Source of the DNA: Chloroflexota bacterium
GTDB taxonomy: Bacteria > Chloroflexota > Limnocylindria > Limnocylindrales > CSP1-4
Reading direction: 5' to 3'
Length of the DNA: 33,874 nt
NCBI GenBank assembly: GCA_003141245.1
Contig: PLLE01000017.1
Coordinates: 1-33,874, forward strand
Below, one piece after another: positions 24,181 through 31,273 of this stretch. The translations under genes were made by a program, and so were the position numbers. The notes under the pieces are model-generated. The model had not been told where the DNA came from. It did not search any database and worked only from the letters and a program-made list of their open reading frames with translations. Position 1 is the first letter of the stretch, and each line of letters begins with the position of its first letter.

Positions 24181-24208
24181 GTCTCGTCAGAAAGGGTTCT
24201 GCTAGCCT
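24177..24208 (+). promoter_or_regulatory. Promoter of bcp, predicted leaderless
   Basis: An extended -10, TGC-TAGCCT (24200-24208), ends six bases before the ATG at 24215. TTGAGT (24177-24182), which overlaps the ykoC stop, is a possible -35 at a long 20-bp spacing. No SD is present, so the mRNA should begin at the start codon. Confidence 0.55.
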
Positions 24209-24214
24209 GACCGC

Positions 24215-24700
24215 ATGAGCGCCATGCCGACGGTGGGCGAATTCGCCTCCGATTTCGAACTCCGAGACGACGAGGGCCGGGCGCACCGGCTGTCGGGTCG
24301 TCGAGGCCATTTCACGGTCGTGTACTTCTACCCGGCCGACGACACCCCCGGCTGCACGAAAGAAGCGTGCGCCTTCCGCGATGCCCACGTCTCGTTCGGC
24401 GACGCCGACACCGAGGTCTGGGGGATCAGCCCCCAGGGCGCCGCGAGCAAGGCCGCCTTTCGCGCCAGGTACGGGCTCCCCTTCACACTCCTCGCCGACG
24501 AGGACCACGCGGTGGCGGACTCGTACGGCAGTTGGGTGGAGAAGCAAAACTACGGCAAGACCTACTGGGGGGTCGCCCGAAACAGCTTCCTCGTCGGCCC
24601 GGACGGGCGGGTCGCCAGCGTCTGGACGAAGGTGAAGCCCGAGGGCCACGCCACGGAGGTCCTCGAAGCCTTGCGAGAGGCCCGCGCCGCCAAAGCGTAG
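24215..24700 (+). CDS. bcp: Bcp/PrxQ-type thiol peroxidase
   Basis: A 161-residue peroxiredoxin that reduces hydrogen peroxide and organic hydroperoxides with thiol reductant. The active-site loop is YFYPADDTPGCTKEACAF, with peroxidatic C47 and, five residues on, the resolving C52 that marks the atypical two-cysteine PrxQ group. Other conserved parts are VWGISPQ, the LPFTLLADED stretch and the late arginine in GVARNSFLVGPDGRV. The length is normal. It has its own promoter and probably no leader. A 10-bp inverted repeat 18 bases after the stop may end the transcript. Confidence 0.95.
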   Translation: MSAMPTVGEFASDFELRDDEGRAHRLSGRRGHFTVVYFYPADDTPGCTKEACAFRDAHVSFGDADTEVWGISPQGAASKAAFRARYGLPFTLLADEDHAVADSYGSWVEKQNYGKTYWGVARNSFLVGPDGRVASVWTKVKPEGHATEVLEALREARAAKA

Positions 24701-24717
24701 AGTCCCGGGCATGAAGA

Positions 24718-24753
24718 GAGGCTTCGCCCGTGGGGGGAGACGAGCGAAGCCTC
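24718..24753 (+). terminator. Hairpin downstream of bcp
   Basis: GAGGCTTCGC (24718-24727) and GCGAAGCCTC (24744-24753) are a perfect 10-bp inverted repeat with a 16-nt G-rich loop. No U-tract follows, so it is not a canonical intrinsic terminator. Position just after bcp favours transcript termination or 3'-end protection. Confidence 0.6.
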
Positions 24754-24880
24754 GGCCGGCATGATAACTCGCGTTCGCAAGTAGCGGCGCAACGTTTCCG
24801 ACGTGCCCACGCGGGCGACAGCGTGACTGTTACCCTCGGATGACAATAGTTATCCACCGCCCAGGAGCCAATACGCACCG

Positions 24881-25681
24881 ATGGCCGACGAGACAGCCTC
24901 TCCTCACAGCTGGCGACCCCGGCGATTCATGGTCATCGTGGGCCACCCGGACGACGCCGACTTCGGTCCGGCAGGAGCGGCATCGGCCTGGATCGACGCC
25001 GGCTCCGATGGCTGGCTGGTGTGCTGCACCTCGGGCGACGCCGGCGGCGAGGACCCCGACGCCGACCCGCTGCTCCTCGCGCGAGCGCGCGAAGAAGAGC
25101 AGCGCCAGGCCGCGCGCGTCGTCGGCTACAAGGGCGTCAGCTTCCTGCACCAACCCGACGGCTACCTGGTCAACGACGTGCCCCTGCGCGAGATGCTGGT
25201 GCGCGAGATCCGGACCTTCAAGCCCGACGCGGTCTTGACCGGCGACCCTGAGGTCGTGATCCACGGCGGCGGCGGGATCAACCACACAGACCACCGAGCG
25301 GCCGCGATGGCGGCCGTCGACGCGGTGTATCCGGCGGCCCGCAACCCGATGGCGTTCCCCTGGCTGACCCGCCAGGGTCTGCCTGCCCACCACGTCAGGC
25401 GCCTGTATCTGATGTGGTCGAACCAGCCCGACGTCTGGATCGACGTCTCGGCGACCGCCGATCGGAAGATCGAAGCCCTGCGATCCCACGCCAGCCAGCT
25501 CCACGATCCCGAGGGGGTCTTCGCCCGGGTGCGCGAGCGACTGGCCGAACAGGGTGCGCGGATCGGCACCGCGGCGGCCGAGGGCTACCGGCTGGTGGTG
25601 TTCGAGCAGGATCCCGAAGATTCCGAGGAGTCCGCCGAGGTCGAGGAGGGACTCACGGCACAGGAGCCGAAGGCGCGCTAG
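24881..25681 (+). CDS. PIG-L/LmbE family deacetylase
   Basis: A 266-residue zinc-dependent N-deacetylase of the family that acts on GlcNAc-type substrates. The metal motif GHPDDADF (21-28) supplies H22 and D25, and INHTDHRAA supplies the distal histidine near residue 138. SFLHQPDGYL and SHASQL are further family landmarks. AGGAG lies 13 bases before the ATG, slightly far. The C-terminus is acidic and probably disordered. Candidate roles are mycothiol/bacillithiol-type thiol synthesis, GlcNAc-lipid turnover or antibiotic detoxification, none supported by neighbours. The stop shares the palindrome CTAG with the stop of the convergent gene. Confidence 0.92.
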   Translation: MADETASPHSWRPRRFMVIVGHPDDADFGPAGAASAWIDAGSDGWLVCCTSGDAGGEDPDADPLLLARAREEEQRQAARVVGYKGVSFLHQPDGYLVNDVPLREMLVREIRTFKPDAVLTGDPEVVIHGGGGINHTDHRAAAMAAVDAVYPAARNPMAFPWLTRQGLPAHHVRRLYLMWSNQPDVWIDVSATADRKIEALRSHASQLHDPEGVFARVRERLAEQGARIGTAAAEGYRLVVFEQDPEDSEESAEVEEGLTAQEPKAR

Positions 25682-26997
25682 TCGCGGCTCGGCAGCAGAA
25701 GCAGCGGTCGCGCGCGCGACCAGTCGTTCCATAGGTCGGCGACCAGCTCGGCGCGACGACCCAGCAGGCGAACGAGCTCGCCCTTCGTCAGCGACGGCGC
25801 CCGTTCTGACAGGACCGCCGTCGTGTCGACTCGGACGTGTCGGAAGAGCCTCGCCGCCTCCTGTGGCCGCGGCCAGAATCGGACCCTGACTATCGGCAAC
25901 CCTGCCTGGCCGACGGCCATCGACAGGTCGCGCTGCCCCGGCACTCGTCCGTCGGCGAATTCGCCCGTGCCGTCATGCCTGAAACCGAGCGCCGCCAGAT
26001 TCTGGGCGACGTTTCGGGCTTCGTCGAGGGTGAACTGATCCCAGAACGGGTTGCCGCCCGGGAATGTGAAGCAGCCGTGGTCGATTGCCGCGGTTACGAC
26101 CGCGTCCACGAAGTTCGCCAGGCACAGCTGCCAGCGCCGCTGCTGTTCCGGGTCGGATCCGGCCAGCCGCTCGACCAGATGGCTCATCGTGGCCCCGTCG
26201 CGCTGGACAAGCCGCACGATCGTGGGCGGCCTGGGGCCGGTCAGGTCCATCGGCGGCTCTGCGGCCGAGGTTCCGGCCTGATCTCCCGCCGACTCGGCCT
26301 GCCCACCGACCGCGCCCGTCTCTGCCCCGAGCACCGCAAAGGCGGGCGCCGGACGACCCAGCGCCGCCCGGTCAAGGATCGCATCGGGAGTCGCCGCCTC
26401 GACCGGGGCCGTCTGCGCGGCCGCGCGGGCGGTCGTCAGTTCGGCAGCGGCAGACTCGCCGGAGGGAGAATACCCGGCCTCGGCGACCTCAATGCCTTCA
26501 GCGGCCGCGAGCGCCTCCCGTGCAGCTCGACATGCCTCGACGGCCGCGTCCGCCATCGCCTGGCTCGCTTCCGCGGCAGAAGTCAAGCGGTCGAGCTCGG
26601 ACGCCAGGCCGTCGGTGGCATCGCGCTCGCGTTGGATTCGCAGCTGGGCGGCCCTGGCCGCGCTGTTGATGCGGTTGACCTGCTCGAGCCAGGAAGCCGC
26701 GGCGGCTTCCACCTGGGACCGCGACCTGGCCTCGTCGGCAGCCTTCCGAAAGGCGCGGTGAGCCTCCTCCTTGGCGGTTCGAGTGGCTCCGAGATCCCTG
26801 GCCGCGTGCGACGCGGCTAGAACGGCAAGCTGGGCGTCGAACGCGCGGCCAGCCTCGGCGACGCGCGATTCTGCGGCCTCCGCCTCGCGGCGCGCGAGTT
26901 CCGCGAAACCGCATCGAATCTCGACCAGCCGGCGTGGGCTGGTGCCCGGGTCGAGCGAATCCGGGCCCGCCTGGGGCCCTTGGTCATCGACCTGCAC
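25678..26997 (-). CDS. Coiled-coil protein of unknown function
   Basis: I do not recognise this 439-residue protein. Residues about 22-168 are Ala/Glu/Arg-rich and strongly helical with heptad-like spacing, predicted coiled coil. Residues about 170-250 are low-complexity Ala/Pro/Gly linker. Residues about 255-435 look globular, with RLVQRDGATMSHLVERLAG, HGCFTFPGGNPFWDQF and RVRFWPRPQEAARLFRHVRV. No signal peptide or TM segment is seen, so it is probably cytoplasmic. Its last four bases (CTAG, 25678-25681) are also the end of the PIG-L gene, TAG being read on each strand. A role cannot be proposed. Confidence 0.75.
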   Translation of the reverse strand: MQVDDQGPQAGPDSLDPGTSPRRLVEIRCGFAELARREAEAAESRVAEAGRAFDAQLAVLAASHAARDLGATRTAKEEAHRAFRKAADEARSRSQVEAAAASWLEQVNRINSAARAAQLRIQRERDATDGLASELDRLTSAAEASQAMADAAVEACRAAREALAAAEGIEVAEAGYSPSGESAAAELTTARAAAQTAPVEAATPDAILDRAALGRPAPAFAVLGAETGAVGGQAESAGDQAGTSAAEPPMDLTGPRPPTIVRLVQRDGATMSHLVERLAGSDPEQQRRWQLCLANFVDAVVTAAIDHGCFTFPGGNPFWDQFTLDEARNVAQNLAALGFRHDGTGEFADGRVPGQRDLSMAVGQAGLPIVRVRFWPRPQEAARLFRHVRVDTTAVLSERAPSLTKGELVRLLGRRAELVADLWNDWSRARPLLLLPSRD

Positions 26998-27201
26998 GCC
27001 ATCCTCCCCCGTCCACCGATTGCCGCCCCGAATCTGGGTCGCAGACCCCTACCGGCGCATCTTGCGTATCGGGTTCGCCGGCGACGAGCTGCGTAGACCA
27101 ACGGGGCTCCGTCAGGCGCGACGGAGCGAACTCCCGACCACGGACCGTCGTCCGCGTATCCGACCGTATAGGGGTGGCCGCGCTCATCGAGGCGCGGAGG
27201 A

Positions 27202-27537
27202 TCAGCCCCGGGTCTTGCCGGATTGCGCGCGGCGCCCGCGATTCGTCCGACGTTCAGGTGTGAGCAGTCCGACGAGGAAACCGTCACCGTGCTTTCGGAC
27301 GGCAATCTCCACATTGGCTTCGACTGCGACGCGAAGCAGTCGCTGCCTGATCGTGATCGGCTTCTCCGTTGAATCCAGCCGAACCGCGAAGACCTGCTCA
27401 GGACCTTTGAGCTGACCGATGAGCCGTTTGAACTGGCGCTGCTGCTGCTCCCGTTCCTTCGCGGCCGGGCTCAGCTCGCGCGAAGGCTTGGCGGCTTTGT
27501 CCATTAGCGCCGGGTCGGCTTTGCGAACTGTGACCAT
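27202..27537 (-). CDS. Small basic protein, unknown function
   Basis: A 111-residue protein starting at ATG 27537, preceded by GAGGAAG. The N-terminal 45 residues are charged and helical (KPSRELSPAAKEREQQQRQF). The middle (about 55-95) alternates as beta strands, with VFAVRLDSTEKPITIRQRLL and AVRKHGDGFLVGLLTPE. The tail is Arg/Lys-rich (RRTNRGRRAQSGKTRG), as in nucleic-acid-binding proteins. I recognise no family. The 204-bp gap to the coiled-coil gene on the same strand shows no ORF, so an operon is uncertain. Confidence 0.7.
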   Translation of the reverse strand: MVTVRKADPALMDKAAKPSRELSPAAKEREQQQRQFKRLIGQLKGPEQVFAVRLDSTEKPITIRQRLLRVAVEANVEIAVRKHGDGFLVGLLTPERRTNRGRRAQSGKTRG

Positions 27538-27647
27538 TGTCTTCCTCACTCCCAGTCCACGACCCGATTCGACATGACTCGCCAGCCGTGGCCAGCGATG
27601 GCGCACTGACTATACGCCTCCGGTGAAATGTGACCAGATAGCATCTT

Positions 27648-27657
27648 CACGTACGTG
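27648..27657. promoter_or_regulatory. Perfect 10-bp palindrome CACGTACGTG
   Basis: The palindrome is symmetric and contained in TTCACGTACGTGGA. It lies in the 418-bp divergent gap between the small basic protein gene (-) and the transhydrogenase operon (+). It has the form of a dimer-binding operator. Chance occurrence of a 10-bp palindrome in a window this size is expected about 33 times, so the evidence is weak. Confidence 0.25.
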
Positions 27658-27680
27658 GATGTGTGAGCGCCGAGTCGGTC

Positions 27681-27744
27681 TGGTGAGACACGAGGCCACG
27701 TCGACTGCGTCGAAGTGTGAGGTATGCGAAGGTCGAGTCTCACC
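27681..27744. other. Nested inverted repeats in the gap before pntA
   Basis: GGTGAGAC (27681-27688) and GTCTCACC (27737-27744) form a perfect 8-bp outer pair. Inside it lies a hairpin with 9-bp arms, one mismatch and a 3-nt loop (27696-27704 and 27708-27716). TGTGAG appears twice nearby (27661-27666 and 27715-27720). No convincing ORF is present in 27538-27955. The element is upstream of the likely pntA start site, so it may be an independent small RNA or a protein-binding site rather than a leader. Confidence 0.4.
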
Positions 27745-27875
27745 TGAGCGCTGGCCCGGCGATCACCGGCGGGTGACCCCGGCGCGCGGTCCCCGGCGGG
27801 TGGACCGACGCCAGCTCCCAGGTCCAGCCAGAGGCAGCCGCGCCGGACAGCGCGACACGCCCCGGCGAGCCGGGC

Positions 27876-27881
27876 TAGACT
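27876..27881 (+). promoter_or_regulatory. Candidate -10 of the pnt operon
   Basis: TAGACT would start transcription near 27888, giving a leader of about 68 nt to pntA. No clear -35 was found. Confidence 0.35.
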
Positions 27882-27955
27882 TCCAGCGCGTCCTCGCTGG
27901 ACGCTCCTGCCCTGGGCTGGCCGGTCCAAAGACGCGTGCAGCAGGTGATATCGCT

Positions 27956-29116
27956 ATGAAAGTTGGCGTCGCCCGGGAGACCGCACCGGAGGAACGGCGC
28001 GTGGCGCTGGTCCCCGAGACGATCCAGAAGCTCCGGGACGCGAGCATGACCGTGCTCGTGGAGCGCGGCGCGGGGTCAGCGGCCTCCTTCCCGGATCAAA
28101 GCTACGTCGAAGCGGGCGCCAGAATAGTCAGCACGGCGACCCTGTATTCGACCAGCGACATCATCCTGCGGATCCATCGCCCCACGCCGGCCGAGGCGAA
28201 GCTGTGCCACGAAGGCCAGGTCGTGATCGGCCTGCTCGCGCCGTTGCTCGATCCCCACGCCATGGCGGGACTCGCCCGCCACCATGTGACGGCGATCAGC
28301 CTGGACGCAATTCCGAGGACTCTCACCCGCTCCCAGGGAATGGACGCGCTCTCCTCGCAGTCGAACGTCGGCGGCTACAAGGCCGTGCTCATCGCGGCGA
28401 ACGCCTTCGGGCGGTACTTCCCGCTCCTGACCACGCCCGCCGGCACGGCCAAGCCGGCCAACGTCCTCGTCCTCGGCCTGGGGGTCGCGGGCCTGCAGGC
28501 AATCGCCACCGCCCGCCGGCTCGGGGCGATGGTCAAGGCCTACGACGTCCGCCGCGACACGAAAGAGCAGGCTGAATCGCTCGGCGCGCAGTTCATCAGC
28601 CTCAAGTCCGCGATCGACGCGACCGGTCAGGGCGGCTATGCCCGGGCCCTGACTCCGCAAGAGCAGGCGGCTCAGCAGGCCGAGCTGAACGACATCATCG
28701 CCACCCAGGACATCGTGATTACCACGGCCCAGGTTCCGGGTCGGCGGCCTCCGATCCTCGTCACCAAGGCCGCCGTAGAAGGCATGAAGGTGGGCTCGGT
28801 GATCGTGGACGTGGCCGCTAGCGATCTGGGCGGCAACTGCGAGCTCTCACGGCCGGGCAAGGTCGTGACCAGCGCCAACGGTGTGGAGATTCACGCGCCG
28901 ACCAATCTTCCGTCGTCGATGCCGGCGGGAGCGAGTAGCTTCTACTCCCGCAATATCTCCAACCTGCTGCTCAACTTCGTCAAGGACGGCGACCTCAGCT
29001 TCGATTTTGCCGATGAGGTCACCGCCGCAACCGTCATCACCTACGGCGGCAAGGTCGTCCAGCCGGCAACCTTGAAGCTGCTCAATCCTGCTCCAAAGGG
29101 AGGCGCCCAGGCATGA
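27956..29116 (+). CDS. pntAA: NAD(P) transhydrogenase subunit alpha, part 1 (NAD-binding domain I)
   Basis: Peripheral NAD(H)-binding subunit of the proton-translocating transhydrogenase, which couples the proton gradient to NADPH formation from NADH. The 386-residue product starts MKVGVARETAPEERRVALVP, the typical N-terminus, so ATG 27956 is chosen over the frame extending to 27623; AGGTG lies nine bases upstream. The domain-interface loop RSQGMDALSSQSNVGGYKAV (125-144) carries the conserved R, Q, D and S. The Rossmann motif is LGLGVAGLQ (173-181) with YDVRRDTKEQ after it. Split alpha subunits (PntAA + PntAB) are the usual non-enterobacterial arrangement. The stop overlaps the next ATG. Confidence 0.95.
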   Translation: MKVGVARETAPEERRVALVPETIQKLRDASMTVLVERGAGSAASFPDQSYVEAGARIVSTATLYSTSDIILRIHRPTPAEAKLCHEGQVVIGLLAPLLDPHAMAGLARHHVTAISLDAIPRTLTRSQGMDALSSQSNVGGYKAVLIAANAFGRYFPLLTTPAGTAKPANVLVLGLGVAGLQAIATARRLGAMVKAYDVRRDTKEQAESLGAQFISLKSAIDATGQGGYARALTPQEQAAQQAELNDIIATQDIVITTAQVPGRRPPILVTKAAVEGMKVGSVIVDVAASDLGGNCELSRPGKVVTSANGVEIHAPTNLPSSMPAGASSFYSRNISNLLLNFVKDGDLSFDFADEVTAATVITYGGKVVQPATLKLLNPAPKGGAQA

Positions 29117-29427
29117 ACGTCGGCACCCTGATCAATGACCTGACGGTCTTCGCCCTGGCGATCCTGCTCGGCTTTGAAGTGATCAGCCGCGTCCCTGCGA
29201 CTCTGCACACGCCGTTGATGTCGGGCACCAACTCGATCCACGGCATCGTCCTGGTCGGCGCCATCGGCCTCGGGGCCACGGCCGACAACCCTCTGACGGC
29301 CACACTTGCCTTCATCGCCGTGGTCTTCGCCGGGGCGAACGTGGTCGGCGGCTACTGGGTCACTGATCGGATGCTGGAAATGTTCAAACGACGCCCGGTC
29401 CCCAAGGCCGACAAGTCAGCCAAATGA
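29113..29427 (+). CDS. pntAB: NAD(P) transhydrogenase subunit alpha, part 2 (membrane domain)
   Basis: A 104-residue membrane subunit supplying part of the proton channel. Three hydrophobic helices are visible (about 5-25, 42-57 and 63-85). The stretch TPLMSGTNSIHGIVLVGAIG (33-52) contains the conserved SGTNxIxGI loop. ATG 29113 overlaps the pntAA TGA (ATGA). The positive C-terminus (FKRRPVPKADKSAK) faces the cytoplasm. Confidence 0.94.
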   Translation: MNVGTLINDLTVFALAILLGFEVISRVPATLHTPLMSGTNSIHGIVLVGAIGLGATADNPLTATLAFIAVVFAGANVVGGYWVTDRMLEMFKRRPVPKADKSAK

Positions 29428-29440
29428 CGAGGTGCCGGCC

Positions 29441-30901
29441 ATGACCACCGCGAACCTGGGGTACCTGGTGCAGTTCGCGTTCCTGATCGGGGCGTCGTGC
29501 TTCGCGATCGGCCTCCACCTGATGAACTCGCCGGCCACGGCGCGCGGCGGCAACCGTCTCTCGGCCATCGGAATGTTCATCGCCGTCACGGCCGAACTGA
29601 TCTTCGTCAGCTCGTCGAACCCGGCGATCGGCAACTGGCTGATCATCTTCGGCGGTCTCGTCGTCGGCGGAGCCGCCGGCCTGTGGATGGCGCGCTCGGT
29701 TGCCATGACCGCCATGCCGCAGCTCGTCTCGCTCTTCAACGCCGTCGGCGGCGGCGCGGCCGCGCTCCTGGCGATCGACGACTTCATCCGGCTCAGCGGC
29801 CAGCACGCCCCCGACGGCTCGCTTGCCGCGCTGGACGGCTGGCTCATCGTCTTTATCGTCGTCGACGTGATCGTCGGCTCGGTGACCTTCACCGGCTCGC
29901 TCGTCGCCTCGGCCAAGTTGATGGGCAAGCTGAAGGGCCAACCGATCTTCCTGCCCGGCGGGCGGATCCTCTCGGCGGTGGCGATGATCGTGGCAGTGAG
30001 CTGCTCGATCGTCCTGGTCATGGCCGGCGCCGGGCTCTTCAACTACGAGACGTGGGTCCTAGAGGTCCTGCTGGTCACGGCCCTGGCCTGCGCCCTCATC
30101 TTCGGCGTGACGATGGTCCTGCCGATCGGCGGCGCGGACATGCCGGTCGTGATCTCGATGCTCAATGCCTTCACCGGCACCGCGGTCGCGATGGCCGGCT
30201 TCGTCGTCGGCAACGTCATCCTGATCGTCGCCGGCGCGCTCGTCGGCGCCTCGGGGGCAATCCTGACGAGGCTCATGGCCAACGCCATGAACCGCTCGAT
30301 CGCGAACATTCTCGTCGGCGGCTTCGGAGCGAACGAGGGGTCGCAGGCGGCGATGACCGGTGAGGGCGGGACGGTCCGAGAAGTCTCCGTTGACGACGCC
30401 GCGATCCAGCTGGCCTACGCCAGCAAGGTGGTCATCGTCCCCGGCTACGGCTTGGCAGTGGCCCAGGCCCAGCATGCCGTCCGCGAGCTGGCCGACCTGC
30501 TCGAGGCCCGCGGCGTCGACGTCTCATACGCCATCCATCCGGTGGCCGGTCGGATGCCGGGCCACATGAACGTGCTGCTGGCCGAGGCCAACGTGCCCTA
30601 TCCGCAGCTCAAGGAGATGGACGAGATCAACCCCGAGTTCGGACGGACCGACGTGGCCCTGGTGATCGGCGCCAACGACGTCACCAACCCGGCCGCTCGA
30701 ACGGATCGCTCCAGCCCGATCTTCGGCATGCCGATCCTCGACGTGGACAAGGCCCGTTCCGTCATCGTCATGAAGCGATCGATGGGGCGCGGCTACGCCG
30801 GCATCGACAACCCGCTCTACACCAACCCCAAGACGGGGATGTACTTCGCCGACGCCAAACAGGGCCTGGCGAAGCTGATCGCGGCGGTCAAGGCCCAGTA
30901 A
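29441..30901 (+). CDS. pntB: NAD(P) transhydrogenase subunit beta
   Basis: A 486-residue subunit with the rest of the membrane domain (eight or nine helices, residues about 5-290) and the C-terminal NADP(H)-binding domain III (about 310-486). Conserved membrane stretches are QLVSLFNAVGGGAAALLA and GADMPVVISMLNAFTGTAVA. Domain III shows VPGYGLAVAQAQHAVRELAD, IHPVAGRMPGHMNVLLAEA, LVIGANDVTNPAAR and KRSMGRGYAGIDNPL, the full NADP-site set. ATG 29441 has GAGGTG upstream; the frame upstream of it overlaps pntAB and is not conserved. Encoded 13 bases after pntAB, in one operon. Confidence 0.96.
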   Translation: MTTANLGYLVQFAFLIGASCFAIGLHLMNSPATARGGNRLSAIGMFIAVTAELIFVSSSNPAIGNWLIIFGGLVVGGAAGLWMARSVAMTAMPQLVSLFNAVGGGAAALLAIDDFIRLSGQHAPDGSLAALDGWLIVFIVVDVIVGSVTFTGSLVASAKLMGKLKGQPIFLPGGRILSAVAMIVAVSCSIVLVMAGAGLFNYETWVLEVLLVTALACALIFGVTMVLPIGGADMPVVISMLNAFTGTAVAMAGFVVGNVILIVAGALVGASGAILTRLMANAMNRSIANILVGGFGANEGSQAAMTGEGGTVREVSVDDAAIQLAYASKVVIVPGYGLAVAQAQHAVRELADLLEARGVDVSYAIHPVAGRMPGHMNVLLAEANVPYPQLKEMDEINPEFGRTDVALVIGANDVTNPAARTDRSSPIFGMPILDVDKARSVIVMKRSMGRGYAGIDNPLYTNPKTGMYFADAKQGLAKLIAAVKAQ

Positions 30902-30942
30902 GGCCGGGGCTGCACCCCATCGTCTAGCACGACGTCCCGGCC
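30902..30942 (+). other. Inverted repeat after pntB
   Basis: GGCCGGG (30902-30908) and CCCGGCC (30936-30942) flank a smaller GGGG/CCCC hairpin, immediately after the pntB stop. It has no U-tract. Possible attenuating or 3'-end structure of the pnt mRNA. The rest of 30943-31112 holds no recognised element. Confidence 0.35.
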
Positions 30943-31124
30943 GCCGATGCCGGGCAGGCCGCGGCCCTTGCCCCATTCGGCGGGCGCCAGGCAGTACCCT
31001 CCGCCAGTGCGCCTGGGTACGGATGGGCCATTGAGACTCCCTGGGTCCCCGAGTCAACGTTGTGGCACCGCTGCACGCGGCTTGCGCGGCGACGTTTCGT
31101 GGGCATACAAACAAGGAGTCGGCA

Positions 31125-31208
31125 GTGAAGCAGACAGTGCAACAGGCGCAATCGACGTTGTGCGCTCTGGCTCCAGTCCTGGTGCTGCGTGGCAAGCGCT
31201 GGATCTAG
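31125..31208 (+). CDS. 27-codon ORF with strong SD ahead of a terminator
   Basis: GTG 31125 is preceded by AAGGAG (31113-31118) at six bases and opens a 27-codon frame ending at TAG 31206-31208. The peptide starts MKQTVQQAQSTLCALAPVLV and ends RGKRWI: a polar Gln-rich start, a hydrophobic middle and a basic end. The stop is 15 bp before a perfect intrinsic terminator. It may be the last cistron of the pnt transcript (223 bp after pntB) or have its own promoter; TTGCGC/TACAAA at 31082-31111 would start too close to the SD. I do not recognise the peptide. Coding status rests on the SD and context only. Confidence 0.45.
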   Translation: MKQTVQQAQSTLCALAPVLVLRGKRWI

Positions 31209-31223
31209 GGCCGGATCCGCCCC

Positions 31224-31255
31224 AAGAAACCCGGACCCACGAGTCCGGGTTTCTT
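31224..31255. terminator. Strong, probably bidirectional intrinsic terminator
   Basis: AAGAAACCCGGA (31224-31235) and TCCGGGTTTCTT (31244-31255) are a perfect 12-bp inverted repeat with an 8-nt loop. The T-rich 3' arm and tail (TTTCTTTGTAT) serve the plus strand; on the minus strand the A-run of the 5' arm gives a TTTCTT tail. It separates the pnt/short-ORF transcript from the 3' end of the LuxR gene at 31274. Confidence 0.92.
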
Positions 31256-31273
31256 TGTATCTGCTTCGCGCCA

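Noticed and set aside
27546-27929. 127-codon minus-strand ORF in the pntA upstream gap
   Set aside because: No SD, no domain, Arg-rich shadow composition, and it overlaps the start of the better supported small gene at 27537.
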